Of a DNA stretch of 64,000 nucleotides, positions 10,231-19,252 are shown in pieces. Location of the stretch: NCBI GenBank assembly GCA_963805795.1, contig CAWDVG010000001.1, forward strand, positions 372,001 to 436,000, given 5' to 3'. Origin of the DNA: CAWARU01 sp963805795 (lineage in GTDB: Bacteria > Pseudomonadota > Gammaproteobacteria > UBA6186 > Azoamicaceae). How positions within the stretch are numbered: position 1 is the first letter of the stretch; each line of letters starts with the position of its first letter. The position numbers and the translations under genes are program-made. Under the pieces are notes generated by a model that had not been told where the DNA came from, made no database searches, and saw nothing but the letters and a program-made list of their open reading frames with translations.

Positions 10231-10596
10231 TTAACTACCACCTTTATAAGCACTCGCTTTAGATCCACTGGAACCGAAGAGAGATGAACCAGCAATGTTC
10301 ATAATACTTGGCAAGAACAGTAAAGCAGCAGCCACAACAATAAGAACAATGGGCTTGCTTAGGGGGGTTTGTTGTGGATTTTCTTTATGAGCTTTAAACT
10401 GCAAAACCCCCGCCAAAGCAAAACCTACCCCTGCAACGTATGAAACAACGTTTAATAAAGTGGCTATGGCATTGGCTTGAGTTGTAACCTGTGTGCTTAG
10501 AGCAACAATATCACCATCGGCAAAAGCAGTTGTTGTAAACAACGCGCAGGTCATAATCCCAAATGCCTGACCTAATCTCTTCACATTTTGTGTCAT
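10231..10596 (-). CDS. icmD: IcmD/DotP, second copy
   Basis: A 121-residue inner-membrane protein with a signal sequence (ends near TTAFADGD) and two further hydrophobic segments (VVSYVAGVGFALAGVLQF and PIVLIVVAAALLFLPSIMNI). From ADGDIVALST to the C-terminus it is nearly identical to the copy at 10713-11081; differences are T/V at one position in ENPQQxPLS and K/Q near the end. The signal peptides and upstream regions differ. IcmD is a small essential Dot/Icm membrane protein of unknown mechanism. Two tandem copies are not the Legionella arrangement. Confidence 0.92.
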   Translation of the reverse strand: MTQNVKRLGQAFGIMTCALFTTTAFADGDIVALSTQVTTQANAIATLLNVVSYVAGVGFALAGVLQFKAHKENPQQTPLSKPIVLIVVAAALLFLPSIMNIAGSSLFGSSGSKASAYKGGS

Positions 10597-10712
10597 TTTT
10601 CCTCTCCTAAATCCCTATCCATGAAACTTCTATACTTTTCTATTCATTATTATACACCTTATTTTAAGAGTTTGTCATAAGTAGCTCGCACTCGAGACCC
10701 ACTTTATATACA

Positions 10713-11081
10713 TTAGCTGCCCCCTTGATAGGCACTCGCTTTAGAACCACTGGAACCAAAGAGAGATGAACCGGCAATGTTCATAATACTTGGCAAGAAC
10801 AGTAAAGCAGCAGCCACAACAATAAGAACGATGGGCTTGCTTAGAGGGACTTGTTGTGGATTTTCTTTATGAGCTTTAAACTGCAAAACCCCCGCCAAAG
10901 CAAAACCTACCCCCGCGACATAGGAAACAACGTTTAACAAAGTAGCTATGGCATTGGCTTGAGTTGTGACCTGGGTGCTTAAAGCAACAATATCGCCATC
11001 AGCAAAAAGAGTGGTTGTAAAGAGTCCTAAAGCACAGACGCTCAGGATACCGAGGAATGCTTTAATTTTGATTTTAATCAT
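10713..11081 (-). CDS. icmD: IcmD/DotP, first copy
   Basis: A 122-residue copy of IcmD with its own signal sequence (FLGILSVCALGLFTTTLFA) and the same two downstream membrane segments as the following copy. It lies after icmC and is separated from the second copy by 116 non-coding bases. The near-identity of the two mature parts, also at base level, against different leaders, suggests a tandem duplication kept uniform by gene conversion, or a recent duplication in which leaders changed quickly. Confidence 0.92.
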   Translation of the reverse strand: MIKIKIKAFLGILSVCALGLFTTTLFADGDIVALSTQVTTQANAIATLLNVVSYVAGVGFALAGVLQFKAHKENPQQVPLSKPIVLIVVAAALLFLPSIMNIAGSSLFGSSGSKASAYQGGS

Positions 11082-11203
11082 ACCTTCTCCTTAAGGATTA
11101 ACATATCCATTTTAATCTTACCATTTAGATATTATATATCCATTATTCAAAAATACCTTCTTGTGTCTCACCTAGTTCCTCGCCTAGTTTTAGCATTCTG
11201 TCA

Positions 11204-11812
11204 CTATCCCCCCATAATGGTAGTTTGTAAAATATTAACGACCCCCACGATATTAATTAAAGCAATGCCACTCACAATATGGGAAATGCCTTTGGCGATA
11301 CCACCACCTTGGTTTGAAGGTGTTCCGGACTTGGCAATGATAAACCAACCCTTAATGAAGGATAAGAATCCTAAAAATTGCAAATATAGCACTAGGGTAT
11401 TCGCAAGGCTTGCCCATTGACTTCCAACTCCCCCGACATCAACATAAGACAATAATGATTGCCCTTGTCCCAATCCAGCATAGTTAACTCCTCCCGAAAG
11501 AAGACTAGCTGTTTGCCCAAAAAGCGAGGTCATTGTGACATCTGTTGCCGCAGGGAGACAGATTAATACAGTTCCCACAAATAAATATAATAGAGGTTGA
11601 TTCCAGTCGCCTTGCGCCTGGCCCATGCCCAATTTTTTAAGGTGTAGGATAGCGCGAAAAATAAAAAAAATGCCCGCAACGTAAGATATCCATAATACCA
11701 TCACTGTTAAGGGAGCGATAATAACTTGTAGATTAGCCATTACCGAAGAGATATCAGCATAGGCTGGATCAGCTATTAGAAAAATGAATGTAAGGACTGA
11801 AAAATACCGCAA
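11204..11812 (-). CDS. icmC: IcmC/DotE inner-membrane protein
   Basis: I take TTG 11812 as start because it begins a clean signal sequence (RYFSVLTFIFLIADPAYA) just after the icmG stop and gives 202 residues, near the 194 of Legionella IcmC. The frame is open further upstream to ATG 11890 inside icmG, which would add a segment that only mirrors icmG codons; no strong ribosome site settles this. Four hydrophobic segments follow. IcmC, IcmD and IcmV are related small membrane proteins of the Dot/Icm inner-membrane assembly. Position between icmG and icmD matches Legionella. Confidence 0.85.
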   Translation of the reverse strand: MRYFSVLTFIFLIADPAYADISSVMANLQVIIAPLTVMVLWISYVAGIFFIFRAILHLKKLGMGQAQGDWNQPLLYLFVGTVLICLPAATDVTMTSLFGQTASLLSGGVNYAGLGQGQSLLSYVDVGGVGSQWASLANTLVLYLQFLGFLSFIKGWFIIAKSGTPSNQGGGIAKGISHIVSGIALINIVGVVNILQTTIMGG

Positions 11813-11819
11813 CAGTATA

Positions 11820-13343
11820 CTAACGGAAAGCCACTCCCGAACTCGTGAGAACAATACTATTAGCGGCATCAATAACCAGGACTTTGCCATAATTTCCTAC
11901 CGTTTCACCTTCAGTAACTGTTAAAATTTGTCCTTTACAGGACTTTAACCATGCTCGACCAGGGATCACTGCATGTACAACAAACTCTGGCTCTTCGGGG
12001 CCTGCACAACGAGGAACTCTTGCAGGTCTTGGTGCTGCGTATCCACCGCAACAATCTCCTCCTTCATCCATCACGACTGGACTCTCTGTTTTATGCCTTC
12101 GCGGAGGAGAGAGTAATTCCAAACTATCTTCACTAGATACCGCAACCCGTTTAGCATAGCCAACTTCATTACGAACCTTCCCTAAATCCTTAGACAATGA
12201 ATTTGCAAGATTGCTCAAACCTTGAATGCGATTATCCATCGTTGTTACTTGGGCATTCAATTTTTCAACATTCAGAGAAACCTCGCGCGTATATGCATCT
12301 AAGTATTTGACTTGATTCAAATTTCCCTCCATTTGCTGATTCAATTTAGAAAGTGCATCTAAGGTCTTATTGATTTGCTGAGTCATCTCTTGCACCTCTG
12401 CCGAACTTGGGGAAGGAGGGTTTTGCACGGGTGCAGCAGAAGTTGTGCTGGGAGTAGTTTGTGTTGCAGTAACCGCAGGAACAACCAGTTTTGATTCAGG
12501 AGTTGTATGCGGACCAACAACAACGTGTGGAATTTCATGTTCCGGCTTTTGCAGAGGTTTATGTTCAGCCTGTGCCGCGACTGCTTTTTGTTTAGGCCCT
12601 GTCCCCGCCGCGTTCAAAGCTTCTGTTTCCTTATTCTCAGTTTCAATTTTCATTATTTTATCCATGGATTCACCACTCGCTATTATCCCACCCGACTTGA
12701 TTGCTTCATGCTCGATTGCTTCATGCTCGGTAGGCGTAGCTGTAGTTGATGTAGTTGGCGCCTCGGTCCCGGTTTGTTGTGCAGGGGCCGCAGAAGGTGT
12801 TTCAGGTGTTGCTGCATTTTTATAGACAAAGACTCCTTTTTGAGCGTTTTGAGTGTTTGGTTTGGTATTAGCTTCCTCCTTCATCAGTGCCGCTACCTCA
12901 CTTTCACTAAAGCCACCTGCTTCCGTTTCCTTCTCTTTCGCAGAAGAAAGGGTGGAAGATGCAGCATTCTGTGAATTCAAAGGTGTTGAAGTTTGCGCCG
13001 GTATGGATTGGGTAGTGGGTTTTGTACCTGCTGGATTTTTTGAAGCAGTAGTAGCAGTAGAAGGAGCAGTTGATGTGGGAATGGTAGGGGCAAGCGCTAT
13101 TTTTGTAGCCGCTGGTTTGGATTTGGCTTTTGTCCAAAATTGGTAAACGTAATAAACAGAGACCAGTAGTAGTGCCCCGAGCAAACCATTGATTAAAATT
13201 TTCTTAATTGGAAAAGTAGAAAAAGAGAGCGTCTTTTTCGTAGGGATATTGACATTTGCATGTTCTTCGTCTGCATCAAAAGAGAATTCTTCATCAAATC
13301 CTTCGTCTGAAAATTCATCCTCAGAGCTCTTTTTATCTACCAT
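11820..13343 (-). CDS. icmG: IcmG/DotF inner-membrane protein, enlarged
   Basis: A 507-residue bitopic protein: an acidic cytosolic N-terminus (DEFSDEGFDEEFSFDADEE), one membrane segment near residues 50-70 (ILINGLLGALLLVSVYYVYQ), then a periplasmic part. Legionella IcmG is about 269 residues; the excess is a low-complexity Ala/Thr/Pro/Ser stretch at about residues 75-320. After it comes a coiled coil (KTLDALSKLNQQM to SNLANSLSKDLG) and a compact C-terminal domain (GRAWLKSCKGQILTVTEG). It begins 29 bases after icmE. DotF associates with the DotG/DotH/DotC/DotD core. Confidence 0.9.
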   Translation of the reverse strand: MVDKKSSEDEFSDEGFDEEFSFDADEEHANVNIPTKKTLSFSTFPIKKILINGLLGALLLVSVYYVYQFWTKAKSKPAATKIALAPTIPTSTAPSTATTASKNPAGTKPTTQSIPAQTSTPLNSQNAASSTLSSAKEKETEAGGFSESEVAALMKEEANTKPNTQNAQKGVFVYKNAATPETPSAAPAQQTGTEAPTTSTTATPTEHEAIEHEAIKSGGIIASGESMDKIMKIETENKETEALNAAGTGPKQKAVAAQAEHKPLQKPEHEIPHVVVGPHTTPESKLVVPAVTATQTTPSTTSAAPVQNPPSPSSAEVQEMTQQINKTLDALSKLNQQMEGNLNQVKYLDAYTREVSLNVEKLNAQVTTMDNRIQGLSNLANSLSKDLGKVRNEVGYAKRVAVSSEDSLELLSPPRRHKTESPVVMDEGGDCCGGYAAPRPARVPRCAGPEEPEFVVHAVIPGRAWLKSCKGQILTVTEGETVGNYGKVLVIDAANSIVLTSSGVAFR

Positions 13344-13371
13344 CTGATATTACCTCTTTTATCCTTTTACG

Positions 13372-16300
13372 TCAGACAGAGATCAAAATACCTAAACCAG
13401 TACCAGCATCAACTGTAATGGTAGGAGGGGTATTGAAATAAGGTGCAGTTGCTTGTCCCCAAGCCTGCCCCACTTGCCCTAAAGCTGCATAAATTTGTTG
13501 TCTTGGGCTTAATGTTGGAGTGGTCGTCGTCGTAGTTCCTCCGTTTGCCGCAGTCACTTGGGTCGTACCCATGGAAGTAATAACTTTTGCATAGCCTGTT
13601 AAAAATGATGAAGCAAACAATGTACCATAACGTAATAAATAATGATGATCGACATCCGTAGCTAAAGCCGTTCGCGCCGTATCGGGATCGATTGCAACCG
13701 CTTGAACCGAAATACTAGAAGGTAACGATGGAATATTCATTAAGTTGAAATTAAGCATCAACTTTTCAGGAGGAAAACCTCCCGGTGTTGGCGCTGCCGT
13801 CATGGTACCTAACAGTTTTGTTCCAGTCAAAGGGCCTGCCACAATGGTAGCCAAAACTGGGCCGGGTTCGTCTGAATTAACAGAGGTATCCAATACTGCA
13901 AAAAGTATGGTTCCCGCTTTTAGAGGGCCGCCAGGTAATCCGCTACCCGCTCCTTTACCTGTGCCAGTCTTCTCTATAGCAGTAGTGGGGCCAAGACCCA
14001 CTTCATTACTTCTTATAAGGGATGATCCCCCTCCCGATACTTGAGCCTGCTCTTTCCATTCCCCAGCTACATATATTTGTGGCGAATACTCGTTCCAAGC
14101 CTGAAAAATAGTTTTCGATTGGGCATCCATTCCGGCGAGTAATGCAGCTAATTTCTTTTGCTGCTCTTCTGATAGCAACTTTTGTTTTGCTGCGGCATCC
14201 TGCGCTTCTTGTTGTTTGCGTCTGGCTTCTTCTTGTAAATTGGCACGCTGATCGGCTGTTAAAGTAGCAGGTTCAACCACAGCAACCACTGCTTTTGTTC
14301 CCAGTTTGGCTTGCAAAGCTGCTGTAAGTCCGGGATTTTTTTCTTCCAATTGTTTTGCAAAAGCAGGGTCCTTTTTCATTAAATCATTCACCATTCCTGG
14401 ATTATTTTTGGCCATCACTTTAGCAAATTCAGGGTCATTTATCATGAGCTTTTTGACCATGTCAGGATTTTGTTGAGCCATGGCCGCTGCAAACTTGGGA
14501 TCGTTTTTCATTAATTCTTTTACCAGAGTGGGATTGCTATCCGCTAAGGCTTTTGCAAATTGGGGATCATTTTGCATTAATTCTTTTAGCGCATCGGGAT
14601 TTTGCTTTGCCATGAGTCGAGCAAACTCGGGGTCTTTGCTGATTAAATCTTTAACTAACTTAGGATTATTTTTAGCTAAGGCAGCGGCAAAAGCAGGATC
14701 TCCTTTCATTAGATTTTTGACCATATCGGGGTTATCAGCCGCCATTTTATCTGCAAAATCTGGATCATTTTTCATCAATTCTTTAACGGCATCAGGAATT
14801 TGCTTTGCCATCAAACGAGCAAAATCAGGATCTTTACTCATTAAATCTTTAACCAATTTAGGATTATTTTTAGCTAAGGTAGCAGCAAAAGCAGGATCTC
14901 CTTTCATAAGATCCTTCACCATGTCGGGATTAGCAGCCGCCATTTTATCCGCAAAATCTGGATCATTTTTCATTAATGTTTTGACCAAATCTGGGTTGCT
15001 TTTTGCCAAATTTTTGGCAAATTCAGGATCATCTTCCATTAATTTTTTAAATAAATCGGGATTTTTCTCTGCCAAAGCTCTAGCCAAGTCAGGATTTTCT
15101 AGCATCAATTGTTTGAATAAAGCTGGATCTTTTTCTGCTAACAATTTGGCCATATTCGGACATTCTGTTAGAAGAATTTTTGCGGCCTCTTTATCTTTTT
15201 CTGCAATTTGTAAGGCAAGATCGGGTTTTTGTTGACACAGTGCCTTACCTAAACCTGGATTGTCTTTCAGAAGTGCAAGGGCTTTACTGGGATCGGCTTC
15301 AATTTCCGAAATCAATTTAGCGGCTTCTGCGGGGTCTAAATCGGGTATGGCACCCGTTATACCATTCACGGCCATTTTTCTAGCGAATTCGGGATCGCCT
15401 TCCATTAATTTTTTAAATAGCCCCGGATTTTTTTTTGCTAATGCTCTAGCCAAGTCAGGATTTTCTAGCATCAACTGTTTGAACAAAGCCGGATCTTTTT
15501 CTGCCAACAATTTGGCCATATTCGGACATTCTGTTAAAAGAATTTTTGCAGCCTCTTTATCTTTTTCTGCAATCTGTAAGGCAAGTTCAGGTTTTTGCTG
15601 ACACAGTGCCTTACCTAAACCAGGATTGTTCTTCAAAAGATCAAGTGCTCTTGCAGGATCAGCAACAATATCTGAAATGAGCTTAGCGGCCACTGCAGGA
15701 TCCAGATCCGGGATATTGGCACCGGCCATGATATCAGACATTTTCTTGGCAAAATCAGGATCCTGATCCATTAAGCGCTTAAATAAAGCAGGATTTTTGT
15801 CAGCCAAGGTTCGTGCCAGCTCAGGATTTTCTAACATAAGTTGTTTGAAAAGTTCTGGATTCACTTCGGCCAGAATTTTAGCCATTTCCGGACATTCGGT
15901 TAAAAGAATTTTCGCAACCTCTTTATCTTTTTGTGCCAATTGTAAAGCCAAATCGGGTTTGTCTTTACAAAGTGCCTTACCGAGTCCTGGATTTTGTTTC
16001 ATTAAATCGAGGGCTCTACTGGGATCTGCTGTTAGCTCTGCTATTAGTTTTGCTGCTAGAGCGGGATCTAAGTCTGGTATACCTCCAGCACCACAAGGAG
16101 CACAATTACAGCTTTTTAATAATTGATCTTCAATACCAAATGTTTCTGAACCTTGTTTACGTTTTGCACCTATGATAGTTGCTACCGCAGAAGTCCCTGC
16201 TTTTTTAGCGGCCTCCGCTCTTTTCTTATTTTCCTCCACCAATAATTCTTGATATCGTTCAGTCGTCGTGCCTCCTGGGACCGCGTTTATGTTGGGTAAT

Positions 16301-16461
16301 TTGGTGGCTTCAGAGCCTTTAGAAACAACAGGTTCGGGTTCTTTTAATATAAAATACAGGGCAACTACAATCAAAATGACAAGCAAAATAACAAACAGTA
16401 ACAGCGCTCTTGTTTTAGTGTCCTTAAATTTATCGAAGAATTTATTAAATTTACTTGCCAT
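13372..16461 (-). CDS. icmE: IcmE/DotG, VirB10-like channel protein with long repeat region
   Basis: A 1029-residue protein spanning both membranes. It has a short cytosolic N-terminus, a membrane segment at about residues 17-38, a very long repeat region (about residues 125-715) and a VirB10-like C-terminal beta-barrel domain containing GTILFAVLDTSVNSDEPGPV and LLGTMT. The repeats are 11-residue units of the form NPDLxKxLMxx and DPxFAxxxAxx, and the first part is also built of three larger tandem blocks each starting IPDLDPAxAAKLI. A CNCAPCG motif precedes the repeats. Length is near that of Legionella DotG (1048). It starts 3 bases after the icmK stop. Confidence 0.96.
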   Translation of the reverse strand: MASKFNKFFDKFKDTKTRALLLFVILLVILIVVALYFILKEPEPVVSKGSEATKLPNINAVPGGTTTERYQELLVEENKKRAEAAKKAGTSAVATIIGAKRKQGSETFGIEDQLLKSCNCAPCGAGGIPDLDPALAAKLIAELTADPSRALDLMKQNPGLGKALCKDKPDLALQLAQKDKEVAKILLTECPEMAKILAEVNPELFKQLMLENPELARTLADKNPALFKRLMDQDPDFAKKMSDIMAGANIPDLDPAVAAKLISDIVADPARALDLLKNNPGLGKALCQQKPELALQIAEKDKEAAKILLTECPNMAKLLAEKDPALFKQLMLENPDLARALAKKNPGLFKKLMEGDPEFARKMAVNGITGAIPDLDPAEAAKLISEIEADPSKALALLKDNPGLGKALCQQKPDLALQIAEKDKEAAKILLTECPNMAKLLAEKDPALFKQLMLENPDLARALAEKNPDLFKKLMEDDPEFAKNLAKSNPDLVKTLMKNDPDFADKMAAANPDMVKDLMKGDPAFAATLAKNNPKLVKDLMSKDPDFARLMAKQIPDAVKELMKNDPDFADKMAADNPDMVKNLMKGDPAFAAALAKNNPKLVKDLISKDPEFARLMAKQNPDALKELMQNDPQFAKALADSNPTLVKELMKNDPKFAAAMAQQNPDMVKKLMINDPEFAKVMAKNNPGMVNDLMKKDPAFAKQLEEKNPGLTAALQAKLGTKAVVAVVEPATLTADQRANLQEEARRKQQEAQDAAAKQKLLSEEQQKKLAALLAGMDAQSKTIFQAWNEYSPQIYVAGEWKEQAQVSGGGSSLIRSNEVGLGPTTAIEKTGTGKGAGSGLPGGPLKAGTILFAVLDTSVNSDEPGPVLATIVAGPLTGTKLLGTMTAAPTPGGFPPEKLMLNFNLMNIPSLPSSISVQAVAIDPDTARTALATDVDHHYLLRYGTLFASSFLTGYAKVITSMGTTQVTAANGGTTTTTTPTLSPRQQIYAALGQVGQAWGQATAPYFNTPPTITVDAGTGLGILISV

Positions 16462-16464
16462 ACT

Positions 16465-17559
16465 TTAAAACCCTTTTAATATTATTTTGACTGGTTGCCC
16501 ATTATGGGAAGCAATAAGTAATGGGGTAGGATTCATTTCATAGACATGGGTACCATCCAAACTTGAAACGGTGGCAATCCATGCAGGAGAAAGTAAAGTT
16601 AACTGGGACCTAAAAATGAGTCTCCCCTTAAATAACCAAGCACGACCACAACCCCCACATACTTCTAGTTCCTGACTTCCAGGGGGAGGAATACCATCTA
16701 GGACATTCAACAAAAAAGGATTCGGTGCGCTGGGTAAGGTATCGGTTATAACTTGTGTTGTCGCATTTGGCCCACGCCCAGGAACTTGAACATCAACACG
16801 ATAATCAATTTCTTTTTGCCCGGAAACTAAAGATATCATGATTGGCGTATTCAGGGTTGCAAGCCGCACCGCTAAATTCCCATTGTTATACATGGTGGTA
16901 CTTTGCATAAAAAGGGTATTGGTTTTTTTATCCCACTGAATATTAAAATGTTTCGGATTACCCAAATTATAATCCGCAATAGGCCAAGATTGGCCTGTTG
17001 AATCTACGAATACAATTGAGGTCACGAATCCGAAACCTAAACGAATCACAGGTGGATTTGCACCCGGGGATAAATCCACCGTAAGGGTAGAGGAGACTGG
17101 ACGAGGGGGTGAATCAGGGGTAGCAGCAACCGCTCTTTGCGTACGATCTTGTTGTTTTCTCATTTCAACAATTTGTTCTGGATTTAAGGGCGAAATGCGC
17201 TCCAATAAATCCTTAAAGGCTTGGTCTCGGAGTGTAGTAGGTTTTGGTCTTGGAAGACCTTCAAGTTGATCAGGCAAATAGCTTTGACTATCTTCGGAAG
17301 GCATAACAGCCATTTTGCCTCCCTGGGCATTCACTTCAACAGCTTCTGTTCCGGACGCTGCTGGTGCTGCAGCACCAGCTTCTGGCGGCAAACTGATTGC
17401 GCCAGCACCTTCTGCTGTTGTAACCTCGGCAGCAGGAGCAGGTCTTGGAGCTCTCCCGACTAAAATATCTAAACGTTCTTGTGAAGTACTTTCAGGTAAT
17501 GCAGGGCTTGCATAAGCCACGAGAAATAAGAAAAATGAAATGTGAATCCATCGTATCAT
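16465..17559 (-). CDS. icmK: IcmK/DotH, outer-membrane core component
   Basis: The start is ATG 17559, giving 364 residues (Legionella 361) with a signal peptide (WIHISFFLFLVAYASPALP). The frame is open 162 bases further up, but that stretch is encoded by a dispersed repeat and should be ignored. The C-terminal domain shows WPIADYNLGNPKHFNI and GGCGRAWLFKGRLIFRSQL, conserved in DotH. DotH forms the outer-membrane ring with lipoproteins DotC and DotD and surrounds DotG. The gene is followed 3 bases later by icmE. Confidence 0.95.
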   Translation of the reverse strand: MIRWIHISFFLFLVAYASPALPESTSQERLDILVGRAPRPAPAAEVTTAEGAGAISLPPEAGAAAPAASGTEAVEVNAQGGKMAVMPSEDSQSYLPDQLEGLPRPKPTTLRDQAFKDLLERISPLNPEQIVEMRKQQDRTQRAVAATPDSPPRPVSSTLTVDLSPGANPPVIRLGFGFVTSIVFVDSTGQSWPIADYNLGNPKHFNIQWDKKTNTLFMQSTTMYNNGNLAVRLATLNTPIMISLVSGQKEIDYRVDVQVPGRGPNATTQVITDTLPSAPNPFLLNVLDGIPPPGSQELEVCGGCGRAWLFKGRLIFRSQLTLLSPAWIATVSSLDGTHVYEMNPTPLLIASHNGQPVKIILKGF

Positions 17560-17567
17560 TTGCAGTT

Positions 17568-17700
17568 TTATATACCCAAAGCATTTCAAGTTGCGGCAAA
17601 GCGCCTGTGAAGGTTTGCAGCGCAGCATACACATTAGTATGTGAGCAGCAAATCGAGCTGGCAACACAGTCGCAGCTTGAAAGGCAAAGGGTATATTCCC
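17568..17700. repeat. Dispersed repeat of about 130 bp, MITE-like, between icmL and icmK
   Basis: The block begins TATACCCAAAGCATTTCAAG and ends with the imperfect reverse complement (CTTGAAAGGCAAAGGGTATA). An inverted second copy is at 24922-25050. Both contain the same interior with GCGCCTGTGAAGGTTTGCAG and a following GCGCAGCATAC. Terminal inverted repeats, no coding capacity and two copies suggest a non-autonomous element or a palindromic repeat family. It separates icmL from icmK and, if transcribed, would form a long hairpin in the operon mRNA. Confidence 0.75.
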
Positions 17701-17717
17701 ATTATTTACTTGAAACA

Positions 17718-18311
17718 TCATTTACTCGTAACATCAGCAGATATATCAACAGCCACATAGCGATCAATGCCAATCCCTTTTGAAGCTTCGTGAGTGGGTA
17801 CTTGAATCACGGTTAATGTGACTAGCTTCTCTTGTTTTTGTTCTTCAGAGACTGAAAGATAGGTAACTGTAATAGGAACTTCGATTATCCAGGTGTGGAC
17901 ATCGTTCAGATCGTATTCGGCCGCAACAACTGCTTGACCAATCGGTACGGCAGATAAAACTAATTTTTTTTCATTAATGGTAACTAAGGTTTTGGTTTGT
18001 TTAAGCGCATTCAAAAAACTTTCATAACCTTGCTGGGTGAAATAATCTCTGAGGTCTGCAATGTTTTTTTCATAATAAACAAAATCAATGGTAAATGTGG
18101 CTGTAGCAGCCAGAGTAGCCCAACTTAATAATGCATTAGTAGAAACATTGGGGCGAGAAAGTGCTTGTAGTTGGAAATCAACATTATCGGGCATGGTTCC
18201 AAAAAATTCTCCTTTAGAGCGCAAGGCATAGGAAACATATGAAAACCCAAGCAAAGATAATTCACTTAATACTAAAATTAAGATCACCGTGATACCAAGC
18301 TTATGTGACAT
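17718..18311 (-). CDS. icmL: IcmL/DotI-family protein, paralogue adjacent to icmK
   Basis: A 197-residue protein with an N-terminal membrane segment (LGITVILILVLSELSLLGFS) and an IcmL-type periplasmic domain: ALLSWATLAATATFTIDFVYY, LRDYFTQQGYESFL and the closing KGIGIDRYVAV. It lacks the short cytosolic N-terminal helix (N-x-F-Y-x-x-x-Y-R) seen in DotI and in the paralogue at 18612. Its place next to icmK is that of Legionella icmL, but by sequence the plus-strand paralogue is the more typical DotI. DotI forms an inner-membrane hetero-complex with DotJ. Confidence 0.88.
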   Translation of the reverse strand: MSHKLGITVILILVLSELSLLGFSYVSYALRSKGEFFGTMPDNVDFQLQALSRPNVSTNALLSWATLAATATFTIDFVYYEKNIADLRDYFTQQGYESFLNALKQTKTLVTINEKKLVLSAVPIGQAVVAAEYDLNDVHTWIIEVPITVTYLSVSEEQKQEKLVTLTVIQVPTHEASKGIGIDRYVAVDISADVTSK

Positions 18312-18422
18312 GCTTTGCTAACCACCTTATAAACAATGTAACTGTTTTTGCATACTTTCAAATATCTAAGCGACATAACATGAACAGTTACTAACTATAA
18401 ATGAGAGATTTTTCGTTTCGAT

Positions 18423-18453
18423 AGTATAGCAACATTTTAGCCACTTCTGACAA
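18423..18453 (-). promoter_or_regulatory. Putative promoter of the icmL-icmK-icmE operon
   Basis: On the minus strand TTGTCA (18448-18453), 19 bases and TGCTATACT, an extended -10 with TATACT at 18423-18428, lie about 110 bases upstream of icmL. A matching extended -10 on the plus strand faces the other way for the divergent icmL paralogue. Inferred from consensus only. Confidence 0.35.
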
Positions 18454-18540
18454 TTTTTTGACATTCAGCAAACTATAATCATTCCTCATAAGATTCATAA
18501 AATGAAATGGTAATTCACATTTTCCTCAATCGGTCTAGCT

Positions 18541-18548
18541 GCTATACT
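18541..18548 (+). promoter_or_regulatory. Putative extended -10 for the plus-strand icmL paralogues
   Basis: TGCTATACT (18540-18548) is 63 bases upstream of the GTG start at 18612 and is the same string as the -10 of the divergent operon. No clear -35 is visible, which is tolerated for extended -10 promoters. Confidence 0.3.
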
Positions 18549-18611
18549 CAGAAGACAAAACGCAAAAAATCCATTTATTAAGGATGTATTGTAACAGAGA
18601 AAGGAAAGAGT

Positions 18612-19244
18612 GTGGTAAAAAAACAGGGCATAGAGCATATCATTGAAAGAAATCAGTTCTATTACGACAACTATCGACTCTTTGCTTTCAGCCTTTTTTT
18701 GATGTTCATCTTATTTTTTGGCTTAGTGGGCTTTGTCATCTATGAACGGGCAACACCGCCACCCCCTATCTATTTTCCCACAACACCGGATGGCCGGCCC
18801 ATTCCGATTATTCCTCTGAATGAAAAGTTACATCCAGCAGACTTTGTCCTTGAATGGGCTAAAAAGGCTGTCGTTGCAACGTATTCTTTGGATTTTGTTT
18901 CCTATAGGCAATCCTTGCAGCAAGCACAAGTTTATTTTACTTGGCAAGGTCATATGGATTTTATGGAAGCCTATCGAATTTCAAACAACCTAGATGCGAT
19001 TAGAGTGAGAAAACAAGTGGTTTCCGCAGAAATTCGGGGCCCGGGTCAAGTGACCAGTGAAGGTTTGGATGCAGATAATATTTATACTTGGGTGCTAACT
19101 ATTCCCGTTACGTTTATCTATCAAAATTCAGAAGGGGAAGTGATCAAACAAATGGGTCGAACCAATCTCAAAATCCAACGAGATTCGTTATTAAGACACC
19201 CTGAAGGACTAGCCATTGCACAATTAGTATTTAATGCGGAGTAA
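18612..19244 (+). CDS. icmL: IcmL/DotI, closest paralogue to canonical DotI
   Basis: A 210-residue protein starting at GTG behind AAGGAAAGAG. The cytosolic segment ERNQFYYDNYR, the membrane helix at about residues 23-46, the linker P-x-x-YFPTTPDGRPIPIIPL and the periplasmic IcmL domain (FVLEWAKKAVVATYSLDFVSY, VYFTWQGHMDFM, SNNLDAI, GLAIAQLV) align with Legionella DotI in order. It is read opposite to the main icm operon, together with a third paralogue 8 bases later. Several icmL-like genes are known in Coxiella, so multiplication is a family trait, but the inverted orientation suggests a local rearrangement. Confidence 0.9.
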   Translation: MVKKQGIEHIIERNQFYYDNYRLFAFSLFLMFILFFGLVGFVIYERATPPPPIYFPTTPDGRPIPIIPLNEKLHPADFVLEWAKKAVVATYSLDFVSYRQSLQQAQVYFTWQGHMDFMEAYRISNNLDAIRVRKQVVSAEIRGPGQVTSEGLDADNIYTWVLTIPVTFIYQNSEGEVIKQMGRTNLKIQRDSLLRHPEGLAIAQLVFNAE

Positions 19245-19252
19245 GAAATCAC

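Noticed and set aside
12445..13146. Plus-strand frames rich in Val, Ala and Cys
   Set aside because: Antisense of the disordered IcmG insert, no start signals.
14480..15601. Long plus-strand frames of 251 and 113 codons
   Set aside because: Antisense shadows of the DotG 11-residue repeats; their composition is the reverse of LMKNDPDFA codons.
17560..17721. N-terminal extension of icmK
   Set aside because: Encoded by the dispersed repeat; the real signal peptide starts at 17559 and gives the family length.
18456..18478. TTGACA...TATAAT promoter
   Set aside because: The two boxes are only 10 bases apart, too close for sigma-70.
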